From contig DLVL01000011.1 of assembly GCA_003444085.1 (NCBI GenBank), positions 56,426 to 83,943 of the forward strand: a stretch of DNA of 27,518 nt, given 5' to 3'. Positions within the stretch are counted from its first letter, which is position 1; every line of letters begins with the position of its first letter. The notes below the pieces were generated by a model. The model was not told the origin of the DNA and made no database searches. It saw only the letters and a program-made list of their open reading frames with translations. The DNA comes from Kosmotogaceae bacterium (GTDB lineage: Bacteria > Thermotogota > Thermotogae > Petrotogales > Kosmotogaceae). Positions 14,835 through 23,900 of the stretch are shown here, one piece after another. The position numbers were made by a program, and so were the translations under genes.

Positions 14835-17210
14835 ATGGCACAGAAGTTTCAACTACTTGAAGAAGCTGCAGCCAGTTCTGACAAGAAAACACGAATCCCT
14901 GAAATGCTGCCAGCTATACCCACAAGAACGAATATGATAGTGTACCCCTCTTCCGTGATGCCAATGTATGTGGGACGTGACAAGTCTCTCGGTGCACTGG
15001 AAGAGTCTCTTGCCAAGTACAATCAACTGATATTTCTTGTTTCCCAGAAGGAGATCACCAATGACGATCCGTTGATTGACGATCTGTATGCGGTGGGGAC
15101 AGTATCTCGCATTGTCCAGTTAATGAAAATGCCCGACGGGAACTACAAGATTCTTGTTGAAGGTCTCGCAAGGGCAAAGATAACCTCGGTTGAAGAAGAT
15201 GAGCGAATCCTTCTCTTTAAACTGGAAGTAATCAGACCAAGGTATCGAAAGAGCAAGATGCTTGAAGCTCTTGTGAGAAAGGTGAAAGAGCTCGCGTACA
15301 GGTACGTGACAATGAGCAGAAGATTCCCTGACGAAGCACTCGTTGCTCTGGAAGACACGAGTAACCCGGAGAAATTCGCAGATTTCGTGTCTTCCCTTAT
15401 GCCGTTCCCTCTTGATCAGAAGCAGCGTCTTCTAGAGCTTCTATCTCCCAAGGAAAGGCTGGAATTTCTGCTGGAGCTGCTTACAAAGGAGGTAGAGATT
15501 CTCTCTCTGGAAGAGGAACTCGACAAGAGGGTTAAAGACAAGATCGAACAGGGGCAGAAAGAGTACTACCTGAGAGAGAAAATGCGCGCAATTCAGGAAG
15601 AACTTGAGGGAGAAGAAGATGTTGAGATAAAAGAACTGAAGCAGGCCGTCGAGGAGGGGGATCTTCCATCAGAAGTTGCTGATAAGGCCAGACAGGAAAT
15701 ACAAAGGTTGGAGAAGATGTCAAGCTACTCCCCTGAAGCTACTGTAGTCAGAACATATCTGGACTGGCTCTTGCACATGCCCTGGAAGAAATCAACTGAA
15801 GATGGGCTTGATCTGAAACATGTCAGAGACTGCCTCGACAGGAATCACTATGGACTCACTGATGTAAAAGAGAGGGTCCTCGAGTTCCTGGCCGCAAGAC
15901 AGTTCTCAAAGAACCTGCGTGCACCGATTCTGTGTTTGGTGGGGCCTCCTGGTGTTGGGAAGACTTCTTTGGGAAGGTCAATAGCTGATTCCATGGGCAG
16001 AAAGTTCGGAAGGATTTCGCTGGGTGGAATGAGAGATGAAGCTGAGATAAGAGGTCACAGAAGGACATATATAGGTGCACTGCCAGGAAGGATCGTTCAG
16101 CTCATACGCAAGTTGGGAACAAACAACCCTGTAATTGTTCTTGATGAGGTCGAGAAGATGGGCGTCAGTTTCCAGGGAGATCCTGCCTCTGCCCTTCTGG
16201 AGGTGCTTGATCCGGAACAAAACGATAGTTTCACTGATCATTTCCTGGAGGTTCCCTTTGACCTTTCCAGGGTACTATTCATAACAACTGCGAATTTGCT
16301 TCATACTGTGGCTCCTGCACTTCAGGACAGAATGGAAGTTATTCGTATCGCCGGTTACACAGATTCCGAAAAACTGCATATAGCCTCGGATCACATAATA
16401 CCGAAGCTTTACGCAGAGTACAATATCGCGCGGTCCAGGTTGAACATTTCAGAAGGCGCTGTTAAGAGGATTATTAGAGAGTATACAAGAGAAGCAGGAG
16501 TAAGAAATCTCGACAAGAACCTGTCGAAATCTATAAGAAAGGCACTTGTCAAGCTGTCAGAAGGGGAAAAACGGATAAGAATTACTGCTTACAATCTTGA
16601 GGAGTATCTAGGAGCGGCCACTTTCAAAGACAGTGATTTCAGGAAGAAGCCAGAGGTTGGAGTTGCCACCGGACTTGCCTGGACGGCCTATGGTGGAGAG
16701 ATAATGTACGTGGAGGTTCTTCCGGTTCCTGGTAAAGGTAAGCTCTTCACAACCGGGCAGCTTGGAGAAGTGATGAAAGAATCAGCGCAGATCGCAATAA
16801 GCCTGGCACGTAAACTATGTCACGAGGCTGATCATACCGCCACCTTTGAGAAGATGGATTTCCACATTCACGTTCCTGAAGGAGCGGTTTCCAAGGATGG
16901 GCCTTCAGCAGGAATTGCGTTGTCTACAGCCATAGTATCAGCTGTCACTGGCATACCTGTCAGGCATGACATAGGGATGACCGGCGAAATTACGCTCAGG
17001 GGAAAAGTTCTTCCAATAGGTGGCCTGAAGGAAAAACTCATGGCAGCTTATCGAGCGGGACTGAATACCGTCATCATTCCATCAGCGAACAAGAGAGATC
17101 TTGACAAAATCTCCGATGAGATCAAATCAAGACTTCATTTTGTTTTCGTTGACGATGTCAGACAGGTTCTCGAAGAATGCCTGGAGAAAGAGATTGTTCA
17201 AAAGAGCTGA
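14835..17210 (+). CDS. lon: ATP-dependent protease Lon
   Basis: 791 residues from ATG 14835, with GGGAGGA six bases upstream, overlapping the end of tsaE. Lon forms a cytoplasmic ring that unfolds and degrades damaged and regulatory proteins. The N-terminal substrate-binding domain (about 20-215) begins AIPTRTNMIVYPSSVMPMYV, followed by a coiled helical region with YYLREKMRAIQEEL. The AAA+ module has Walker A GPPGVGKTS (K376) and Walker B IVLDEVEKM. The C-terminal protease domain has KDGPSAGIA with catalytic S691 and GGLKEKL with the catalytic Lys, by spacing K734. This is a LonA-type enzyme of normal length with nothing missing. The engB start lies within its last codons. Confidence 0.97.
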   Translation: MAQKFQLLEEAAASSDKKTRIPEMLPAIPTRTNMIVYPSSVMPMYVGRDKSLGALEESLAKYNQLIFLVSQKEITNDDPLIDDLYAVGTVSRIVQLMKMPDGNYKILVEGLARAKITSVEEDERILLFKLEVIRPRYRKSKMLEALVRKVKELAYRYVTMSRRFPDEALVALEDTSNPEKFADFVSSLMPFPLDQKQRLLELLSPKERLEFLLELLTKEVEILSLEEELDKRVKDKIEQGQKEYYLREKMRAIQEELEGEEDVEIKELKQAVEEGDLPSEVADKARQEIQRLEKMSSYSPEATVVRTYLDWLLHMPWKKSTEDGLDLKHVRDCLDRNHYGLTDVKERVLEFLAARQFSKNLRAPILCLVGPPGVGKTSLGRSIADSMGRKFGRISLGGMRDEAEIRGHRRTYIGALPGRIVQLIRKLGTNNPVIVLDEVEKMGVSFQGDPASALLEVLDPEQNDSFTDHFLEVPFDLSRVLFITTANLLHTVAPALQDRMEVIRIAGYTDSEKLHIASDHIIPKLYAEYNIARSRLNISEGAVKRIIREYTREAGVRNLDKNLSKSIRKALVKLSEGEKRIRITAYNLEEYLGAATFKDSDFRKKPEVGVATGLAWTAYGGEIMYVEVLPVPGKGKLFTTGQLGEVMKESAQIAISLARKLCHEADHTATFEKMDFHIHVPEGAVSKDGPSAGIALSTAIVSAVTGIPVRHDIGMTGEITLRGKVLPIGGLKEKLMAAYRAGLNTVIIPSANKRDLDKISDEIKSRLHFVFVDDVRQVLEECLEKEIVQKS

Positions 17211-17793
17211 ACTTGTAAAGACTATCTTCTCGCCCGGCGATTATCCACCGCCGATGACCGCGGAATTTGCATTCGCCGGGCGATCTAATGTTGGAAAATC
17301 CACTCTTCTTAACGCGCTCCTTGGAGTGAAGCTTGCACACGTTAGTGGAACCCCAGGCAAGACAGCGTCGATAAACTTCTACAAAGTTGATAATCGGTTT
17401 TTCTTCGTGGATTTGCCTGGTTACGGTTTTGCCAGACGTTCCAGGACAGAACTGGAAAGATGGCGTCAGCTTGTTGAGGATTACTTCGTGCGTCGTGGGG
17501 GGATTGCAACTCCTGTAGTTCTAATCGATGTCAGGCACTCTCTGCAGAAGGCAGATATGATGATGCTCGATTATCTCAGGGCAAGAGAACTCGCCTTTAT
17601 AACAGTGCTTACAAAGAGGGACAAACTGTCCGGAAATCAGTTCAGTAAGATGCTTTCCTATCATGAGAAACAAGCTCGCTCTCTTGGCGCTTTTGGGGTC
17701 TTCCCTGTTTCAGCCGTATCAGGGAGAGGGATACAGGAGCTAAGAAAGGGGTTGGAAATGATTGCCAGGAGCTACTCCGCTGACAAGAGATAA
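17194..17793 (+). CDS. engB: Ribosome biogenesis GTP-binding protein EngB/YsxC
   Basis: 199 residues from TTG 17194, with GGAG at 17183-17186 and a 7-base gap. The open frame runs further upstream inside lon, but that part has no EngB similarity. The length matches the family (about 195-200). GTPase motifs in order: G1 GRSNVGKST (residues 29-37), GTPGKTASINFY, G3 DLPGYGFA, G4 TKRDK and G5 SAVSG. EngB is an essential GTPase for large-subunit ribosome assembly. It overlaps lon by 17 bases and is the last gene of this run. Its 3' end overlaps the convergent GH1-like gene by 22 bases, which leaves no space for a normal terminator. Confidence 0.95.
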   Translation: MFKRAELVKTIFSPGDYPPPMTAEFAFAGRSNVGKSTLLNALLGVKLAHVSGTPGKTASINFYKVDNRFFFVDLPGYGFARRSRTELERWRQLVEDYFVRRGGIATPVVLIDVRHSLQKADMMMLDYLRARELAFITVLTKRDKLSGNQFSKMLSYHEKQARSLGAFGVFPVSAVSGRGIQELRKGLEMIARSYSADKR

Positions 17794-19025
17794 CGCCTGT
17801 TGTGATTCTTGATAATTTTTTCCAGCTTTCTGGCGCTCTCCCTCGGGTTGAGTTCAAGCGTCTCAAAATTAGTTTCAAAAAGCCCGCTTTGCATCGAATA
17901 GCCAAGGTTCCACTCGAAGCAATCCATGAGAGGATGGTACATGAACGAAGCTATCTCTATTCCGCGTCTGGCAGCCTGGTTCATGACAGCCACAGCAGTC
18001 TCAATGCAGTTGATTCTTTCCACATCATTGAGAATTCCGGTTCCTTCGATAGTGACAAACAGTGGCAGTCGAAAACCTTTGGCGGCCTTATGAATAGTTG
18101 TCTCCAGTTCCTTTGAATATTGAGCGTTTTGGCTACCACGCTGTGCCAGGTCTGATCCGGGATCCTCCATAGATGTTTCTTTGTCGGACATCGCTGCTGC
18201 ACTGTTATAATCGAGTCCTACAAAGTCTGCAGTGCCCTTGATCTCAGGCAAAACGATCTTGCTCCGTGTAAACTTGAGTTCCCCTGAACACAGCCCCTCA
18301 AATACATAGAACTCCCTTGAGGAAAGCACATGGGGTGAAAAATTGCGGCGTAATCTGTCTTTAAATGTAAGCCTGTAACTGGGGGTTTCTTGTGTGAGGC
18401 TTACGATTGCTTTTGGGATGCGAGACTTGATTGTTCTGTACGCTTGAGAATGTGCCACCAGGAGATTCCTGAGGGTTCTGCGGGCACGACCACTATCCTG
18501 CACGCTGGGGGGCCAGATACCCAGTGAGTAGGATTTCCTTGCGTAAGTGTCAGGTTTGTTTATGGTTATCCAGATCTTCACAAGGTCTCCAAGAGAGTCT
18601 GCAACAACCTCAACATATCTTCTGAAGTAGCCTGTGTTGTCTTCTCTCTCCCATCCGTCAAGATCAGCGAACCATTTTGGGTTGACGAAACTGTGCAGTG
18701 TAACTATGGGAATTATCCCCTCTTGAACAAGTCTCTTAGCAAAAGTGCGGTAATTGTTGAGAACCTCTCTCTCGAATCGATGTTGCCTTGGTTCGATTCT
18801 TGCCCATTCTACAGAAAACCTGTAGCAGTTCACATTAACCTCCTTAAGCGCTGCAACATCACGCTCAAGATGATTCAGACTGTCACATGCCTTTCCTGAG
18901 ATGTCCCCGTTTATAGTACCCCCTGCTCGTTCCCAATCGTACCAGTCAGAGAAAATGTTATCGCCTTCGATTTGATGGCCTGAAGTAGACACGCCCCATA
19001 AGAAATTCCTGCCAAGCACACTCAT
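17772..19025 (-). CDS. GH1-fold glycosidase-like protein with lost catalytic residues
   Basis: 417 residues from ATG 19025 (GGGTGAT upstream). It clearly belongs to the GH1 beta-glycosidase fold: FLWGVSTSGHQIEG, DSLNHLERDVAALKEVNVNCYRFSVEWARIEP, and a C-terminal MDCFEWNLGYSMQSGLF. The length is close to GH1 enzymes (about 440). The key residues are changed. The acid/base motif TxNEP is TINKP (Lys157), the nucleophile motif TENG reads TIEG (Ile326 in place of the Glu), the conserved His of the TL-x-H segment is Ser (TLHSFVNP), and the Trp before the FEW motif is not in its usual place. A standard retaining beta-glycosidase reaction is therefore not expected; it may bind sugars or have a changed mechanism. 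There is no signal peptide. It is divergent from the exported WD40 gene. Confidence 0.85.
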   Translation of the reverse strand: MSVLGRNFLWGVSTSGHQIEGDNIFSDWYDWERAGGTINGDISGKACDSLNHLERDVAALKEVNVNCYRFSVEWARIEPRQHRFEREVLNNYRTFAKRLVQEGIIPIVTLHSFVNPKWFADLDGWEREDNTGYFRRYVEVVADSLGDLVKIWITINKPDTYARKSYSLGIWPPSVQDSGRARRTLRNLLVAHSQAYRTIKSRIPKAIVSLTQETPSYRLTFKDRLRRNFSPHVLSSREFYVFEGLCSGELKFTRSKIVLPEIKGTADFVGLDYNSAAAMSDKETSMEDPGSDLAQRGSQNAQYSKELETTIHKAAKGFRLPLFVTIEGTGILNDVERINCIETAVAVMNQAARRGIEIASFMYHPLMDCFEWNLGYSMQSGLFETNFETLELNPRESARKLEKIIKNHNRRYLLSAE

Positions 19026-19042
19026 ATAGATCACCCGTATAT

Positions 19043-19048
19043 ATTGTA
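19043..19048 (-). promoter_or_regulatory. Extended -10 of the GH1-like gene
   Basis: The minus strand reads TGG-TACAAT (hexamer 19048-19043), an extended -10 placed 18 bases before the ATG. No good -35 is seen; that position is taken by the palindrome at 19062-19077. Confidence 0.4.
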
Positions 19049-19061
19049 CCACCCGGGTTCA

Positions 19062-19077
19062 AACAAACGCGTTAGTT
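19062..19077. promoter_or_regulatory. Operator-like palindrome with CG centre
   Basis: AACAAACGCGTTAGTT is a 16-base palindrome with 7 of 8 pairs matching and a central CG, the layout of LacI-family operators. It covers the expected -35 region of the GH1-like gene and lies 54 bases upstream of the WD40 gene. No LacI-type gene is in the window. Whether it is bound by any regulator is inference. Confidence 0.4.
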
Positions 19078-19130
19078 ACCGGGTCATACACTCTGTGCAA
19101 ATCAAAAACATGTTCAAAGGAGAATGAACC

Positions 19131-20966
19131 ATGAAGTATTGTGCCGGTATTTTCGTGAGTACAGTAATGCTATTAAGTGTCGCATTAATGGCAGGCTTTT
19201 CCGGTCAGATTCATCTGATAGGGACTATCGGGCCTGCTCCTGCAACGCTTCTTCATGAAGATCAATCGAACCTTCTTATCGTGGGGGGGTGGGATGGTAC
19301 CCTCAGGTGTTTTGATCCTTTCTCACTCTTGGAAAGAGAAGCTTACCTCTTCTCCGATTCTCCTATTATTGCGCTTGTGTCTTCTTCCGATTGTCAGAGG
19401 ACCTTTGTAGTCGCTGAAGACGGCATTGTCGGAAGCTTTATATCAGGTGAAAACCAGAAGATCGAATTCTTCTATGATGCTGGTAGCAGGACTGGAACCG
19501 CCGCGCTTTGTGAGGAGAAAATGATCTTACTACTTGGGAACTTCAAAGGCGAGGTTCTCTGCCTGGATGCACATTCAGCAGAACTCCTCTGGACAAGGGT
19601 GATTCATGATAGAGCGATTCACTCGCTGCAGATCTGCGAAAGAACCAGCACTGGTTACTCCATGTCATATGATGGCACTTTGTCTTCTTGGCATCTCGAG
19701 GATGGATCGATTGCGTGGAAACGTACTGTCGGAGCTGTAAGACCAGGTATGATGATACTTCCTGAACGAGGAATCCTGTGTCATACAGGTGAAGGGAGAC
19801 AGGTTTTTTTCAGGAGCATGTTGACAGGAGAAGTTCAGGAAGAAGTGTCTTGCGGACATGAAGTTACTGTGATGAAGTATGTGCAAGACAGTGATCTGCT
19901 GGTTCTGGGCTTTGAGAATGGCTTCATTGAGTTTTGGAAGACAGAGCCTGTCGAGAAGATCACCTCTTTCAAGGCACATGAGGAGAGACTGGTCTCACTT
20001 GATACTTCTCCAGACGGAGCACTCTTATTCTCGGCTTCATCCGATAACTCCATAGGTTCCTGGGATATCACTTCAATGGAACCTCGTGCGACGAATGAAG
20101 GACATCGCTGGCACATCTCTGCTGTTGATTACAATGAAGAACTGAAAATACTCGTTACGGGTTCCTTTGATAATACAGCACGGTTATGGGATCTGAAGAA
20201 GAAACATTGCATCGGCATCTTTGAACATCCAGGATGGGCGGTTACAGCACTTGCAGTGAACACCTCTGGTTCAAAGATCTACACTGGTGATGCAAGGGGG
20301 TTAATCAAAACCTGGAATACGCTCGGAGGCTTTGTGATCGCAGAATTGAAAGGCCATGCTGACAGAATACAGGCGTTATGCCTCGACAAGACCGAGAAGA
20401 TTCTGTTCTCTGCCTCGCGGGATGGCACTATTCGAGCTTGGAGTCTCTCTGAAGGAGAAGAAATGAAGATCCTTACTCGTGGTTCAGTTGCCGTAAATGC
20501 GCTTGTGCTTTCTCCAGACGGAGACTTGCTGGTGAGCGGGAACTCCGAAGGAGAAGTAATGATCTGGAATCTCTTGGATTTGTCTGTTGAAGGAGTTATT
20601 GCCAGGGATGGGTCTCGAGTTCATTCATTAGCTTTCAACAGCACCGGAGATGTTCTTGCCATCGGTTACTCAGACGGATCAATTACCCTGGTAAGTCTGC
20701 CAGGGATGTTTGTCAAACATGATATCGAAGCCCATGAAAGCTGGTTAAGTGATCTCTTTTTCTGCTGTGATGATGAGTTAATTGTCACGGCTTCTCAGGA
20801 TGGAAACATAAAAGTCTGGCAGGCAGGAAGTGAAATGAATCTATTAGCTACTGTAAGAGGTCACCCGGGAGGGGTAAGAGCAGTCGCTTATGTCCCGGAA
20901 TACAGCGCGGTTGTCAGTGGGGGTGGCTGGCTTGACAGCACGATAAAGATCTGGAGCATTAAGTAG
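19131..20966 (+). CDS. Exported WD40-repeat protein (probable double propeller)
   Basis: 611 residues from ATG 19131, with AAAGGAG eight bases upstream. Residues 1-25 form a signal peptide, so it is exported to the periplasm or cell surface. The rest is made of about 13 WD40-type repeats; the clearer ones end in LRCFD, SSWHL, EFWKT, GSWDI, RLWDL, KTWNT, RAWSL, MIWNL, KVWQA and KIWSI. Thirteen or fourteen repeats would build two seven-bladed propellers. There is no enzymatic domain. WD40 proteins usually act as scaffolds for protein binding; the partner is unknown. The gene stands alone, divergent from the GH1-like gene and convergent with the RND gene. Confidence 0.85.
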   Translation: MKYCAGIFVSTVMLLSVALMAGFSGQIHLIGTIGPAPATLLHEDQSNLLIVGGWDGTLRCFDPFSLLEREAYLFSDSPIIALVSSSDCQRTFVVAEDGIVGSFISGENQKIEFFYDAGSRTGTAALCEEKMILLLGNFKGEVLCLDAHSAELLWTRVIHDRAIHSLQICERTSTGYSMSYDGTLSSWHLEDGSIAWKRTVGAVRPGMMILPERGILCHTGEGRQVFFRSMLTGEVQEEVSCGHEVTVMKYVQDSDLLVLGFENGFIEFWKTEPVEKITSFKAHEERLVSLDTSPDGALLFSASSDNSIGSWDITSMEPRATNEGHRWHISAVDYNEELKILVTGSFDNTARLWDLKKKHCIGIFEHPGWAVTALAVNTSGSKIYTGDARGLIKTWNTLGGFVIAELKGHADRIQALCLDKTEKILFSASRDGTIRAWSLSEGEEMKILTRGSVAVNALVLSPDGDLLVSGNSEGEVMIWNLLDLSVEGVIARDGSRVHSLAFNSTGDVLAIGYSDGSITLVSLPGMFVKHDIEAHESWLSDLFFCCDDELIVTASQDGNIKVWQAGSEMNLLATVRGHPGGVRAVAYVPEYSAVVSGGGWLDSTIKIWSIK

Positions 20967-20986
20967 CTTTATTACAGTTTCTTTTA

Positions 20987-23900
20987 TTACTCTTTCTTTG
21001 TAGTGTTCTTGATTGAGAGGCGATCGACAAGGTCATAGATGATCGGCATGAAGAACAACGTGAATAGCATGCCCACAGCAAGACCGCCGATGATCATTAT
21101 TGCAAGCGTTCGGTTAATCTCGGATCCTTCGGCCCTGGAAAAAGCCATCGGAATCAAAGCCATTGCAGTGGTAAGCGTAGTCATAATTATCGGTCTTGAG
21201 CGAATCTCCGCTCCTTCGATGATCGCCTGCCTCTTAGGAAGTCCCCGCTTGAAACGCAAGTGGTTGATGTTCGTGACCATTACTATACCATTGTTCACTG
21301 TAAGCCCCGCGACAGTAAGCATACCTATCAGGGCACTGATATCTACATCCAGGCGGAGTATGTAAGTGACCAGGGTTACACCTACAAGGGACATCGGAAT
21401 AGTGAAAAAGATGATGAGTGGATAGACGAAAGATTCAAACTGAGCACCGATTATTAGATACATCAGCACGATGCCAATGATGAGAGCTACGAGGAACTGA
21501 TCGAAAGCTTCGTGCATAAGATGAGCCTGGCCACCAATGACCTTTCTAACGGAAGCGATTTCCTCATCTTGCTCGAGCAGTTTCATGACTTCTCGCTCGG
21601 CATCACTGAGCGGTCTGTCTGCCACGTTGGCCTGGACACGGGAGATTCTTTGCCCGCTCCGATGGAATATCGTCATGGGACTCTCAACTACTTCAATGGA
21701 AGATATCATGCCCATGTAAACATCGTCGCCTATCATTGATGGGATTTCTAGTCTCTCGATCTTCTCAGAAGTCAGTTCTTCTACAGACTGGTAAACCTTA
21801 ATTGGCAGAGCTACACCATCGACGAATATGTTACCAACATCGAGACCGATCGTATAAGGTTGCAGAGCACCTAATGCTTGCATGAAGTAGACGCCTGATA
21901 ACAATGCTCTGCTTCTATCTATAGTCACCTGATAAGCAAGGTGCTTCTGATCAAAGGAAGTGCTGAAGTCCTGAAGACCTTTCACATCGGAAATGATAGA
22001 CAGAACCCTTTCAGTAATATTTTCCAGCTTTTCGAGGTCTTGTTCGTAGAGAGTTATGACAATATCCTTGCCGAAGAGAGCCTCCAGTCCCAGTCCGTCG
22101 TAACTCAGGTCTATTCCTGCATCCCATTTGTCTAGCAGTGGTACCAATGAATCATGTATCTCTGCTGCCAGCTGCTCTGATGTCTTGAGTCGATTCGTCG
22201 CTGGAACCAGGGATAATTGAATACTACCCATGTTTTCTGCTCCACCAAGCAGTGCGCTTATGATGCCACCTGTCTGACCGCTGGTGCTGTAGATCTGTGT
22301 TATGTGATAGCTGTCTTTGTTCTCAAGAAGGTAATGCTCAGCTTCAGCTATTGCACCTGCGGTAACATGGTATGGCGTATTCTCGGGAAGCGTCAGATTA
22401 ACGGTTATCATGTTGCTGTCAATTTTGGGCATGAAGTCCAGCCCTTTCAACATGAGACCAATCAGTCCGATGGCAAAAACCAGCAAAAAGATGGCCACAG
22501 TAGCAAGTCTTCTTTTCAGGAGAAACTGAAGTGCCTTTGAATACCAAATGCCTGTCTTCACTGAACGTTTTTTCCTACACTTGACAAACCTCATTAAACC
22601 CGGGATGATCGTGAACGCAACCAGGAGTGACCCTGCAAGCGTGAATGCCAGGGAAAGAGCGAAGAATTTGAAGATCTGGGCAGCGAACCCTGTGATAAAG
22701 GCAAAAGGAACAAACATTGCAAGCGTTGTCGCGGTTGAAGCGATAATTGCACCAGCGACTTCGCCCCCGCCCATTCCAGCTGCTTCGGGAACACTCTTGC
22801 CTCTTTCAAGATATCTGTATATGGCTTCAAGTACGACGATGCTGTTGTCGACAAGCATACCGACTCCCATGGTAAGTCCACCTACTGTCATGAGATCCAG
22901 CCCCAGTCGGCTAAAGAACATGAAAACAAGTGCCATCGTAAGTGACAGGGGAATGGAAGCCGCAATAATCAGTGTGGCGCCAAGGTTTCTGAGAAAGATG
23001 AATATGACGATCGTAGCGACGATTGCACCCATCAGCAGGTTTCTGAAAAGGCCACTGATAGCACTCTCGGTGAAAATGCTTGTATCGGTTATCGTGTATA
23101 CAGTAGCGTTGGGGTGAAGCTCTTCCCAATGCTTGACAGCTTGTCTTATTCCTCGAGCAACATCAACAGTATTAGCCCCTCCCTGTCTAAAGACGACGAG
23201 AACTGAAGCATCTTCGCCGTTAACTCTGACAGTTCCCCTCAGAGGAACATCAACAATAGATACAGAAGCAATCTGGTTCAATCTGACGGGTATAAGCATG
23301 TCCGGGAGATCAAGGGTGAATCCCCCTTGAAGAGTTGCCCCGGTATTCATGAGGCTACCCATTCCCCGGAAACCAATAATCGTGCGAGCGAGCTCGTCAA
23401 TGCTTTTGAAGTTCGTGTCTACGGAGAGTGTATAATATCTTCCTTCTTCTTCCAGTCTTCCGAAGGGATAACGAACGCCTGGTTCAAGAAGCATACGGAG
23501 CACATCAAATGGTATATCGTATTCCTTAAGCTTTCCTTCCTCAATCTCAACCCTGATTTCTCTGTCTGGTACTCCCATTCTGTCCACATTGGCAACGCCC
23601 TCAACTTGTGAAACTGCGATTCTCAGATCATCTGACAACTGAAGCAGTTCCTCGAAAGAAGGGGCAGACACCCCCAGAATGTAGACAGGAAGAAGTGCCG
23701 GGTTAAGCTCGAAAATCATTGGATGGGCTCCTTTAGGGAGTCCACCAGAAAACGCGTCAACCGATTCTCGGACTTTTAGCAAGGCGTGAGCCATATCGGT
23801 TCCCATATCGAATTCGATTTCGATCACCGAAAACCCGTCCATCGAGCGTGAAGTGATTTCCTTGATACCACTCACCATCATGATCGCGCCCTCAAGAGTA

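Noticed and set aside
17101..17193. A longer N-terminus for EngB
   Set aside because: The open frame extends into lon, but these residues do not resemble EngB, and TTG 17194 has a well-placed GGAG.
22548..23117. A 189-codon plus-strand frame inside the RND gene
   Set aside because: Antisense to conserved membrane segments; its composition (rich in Ala, Pro, Ser, Thr) reflects the opposite-strand hydrophobic codons.
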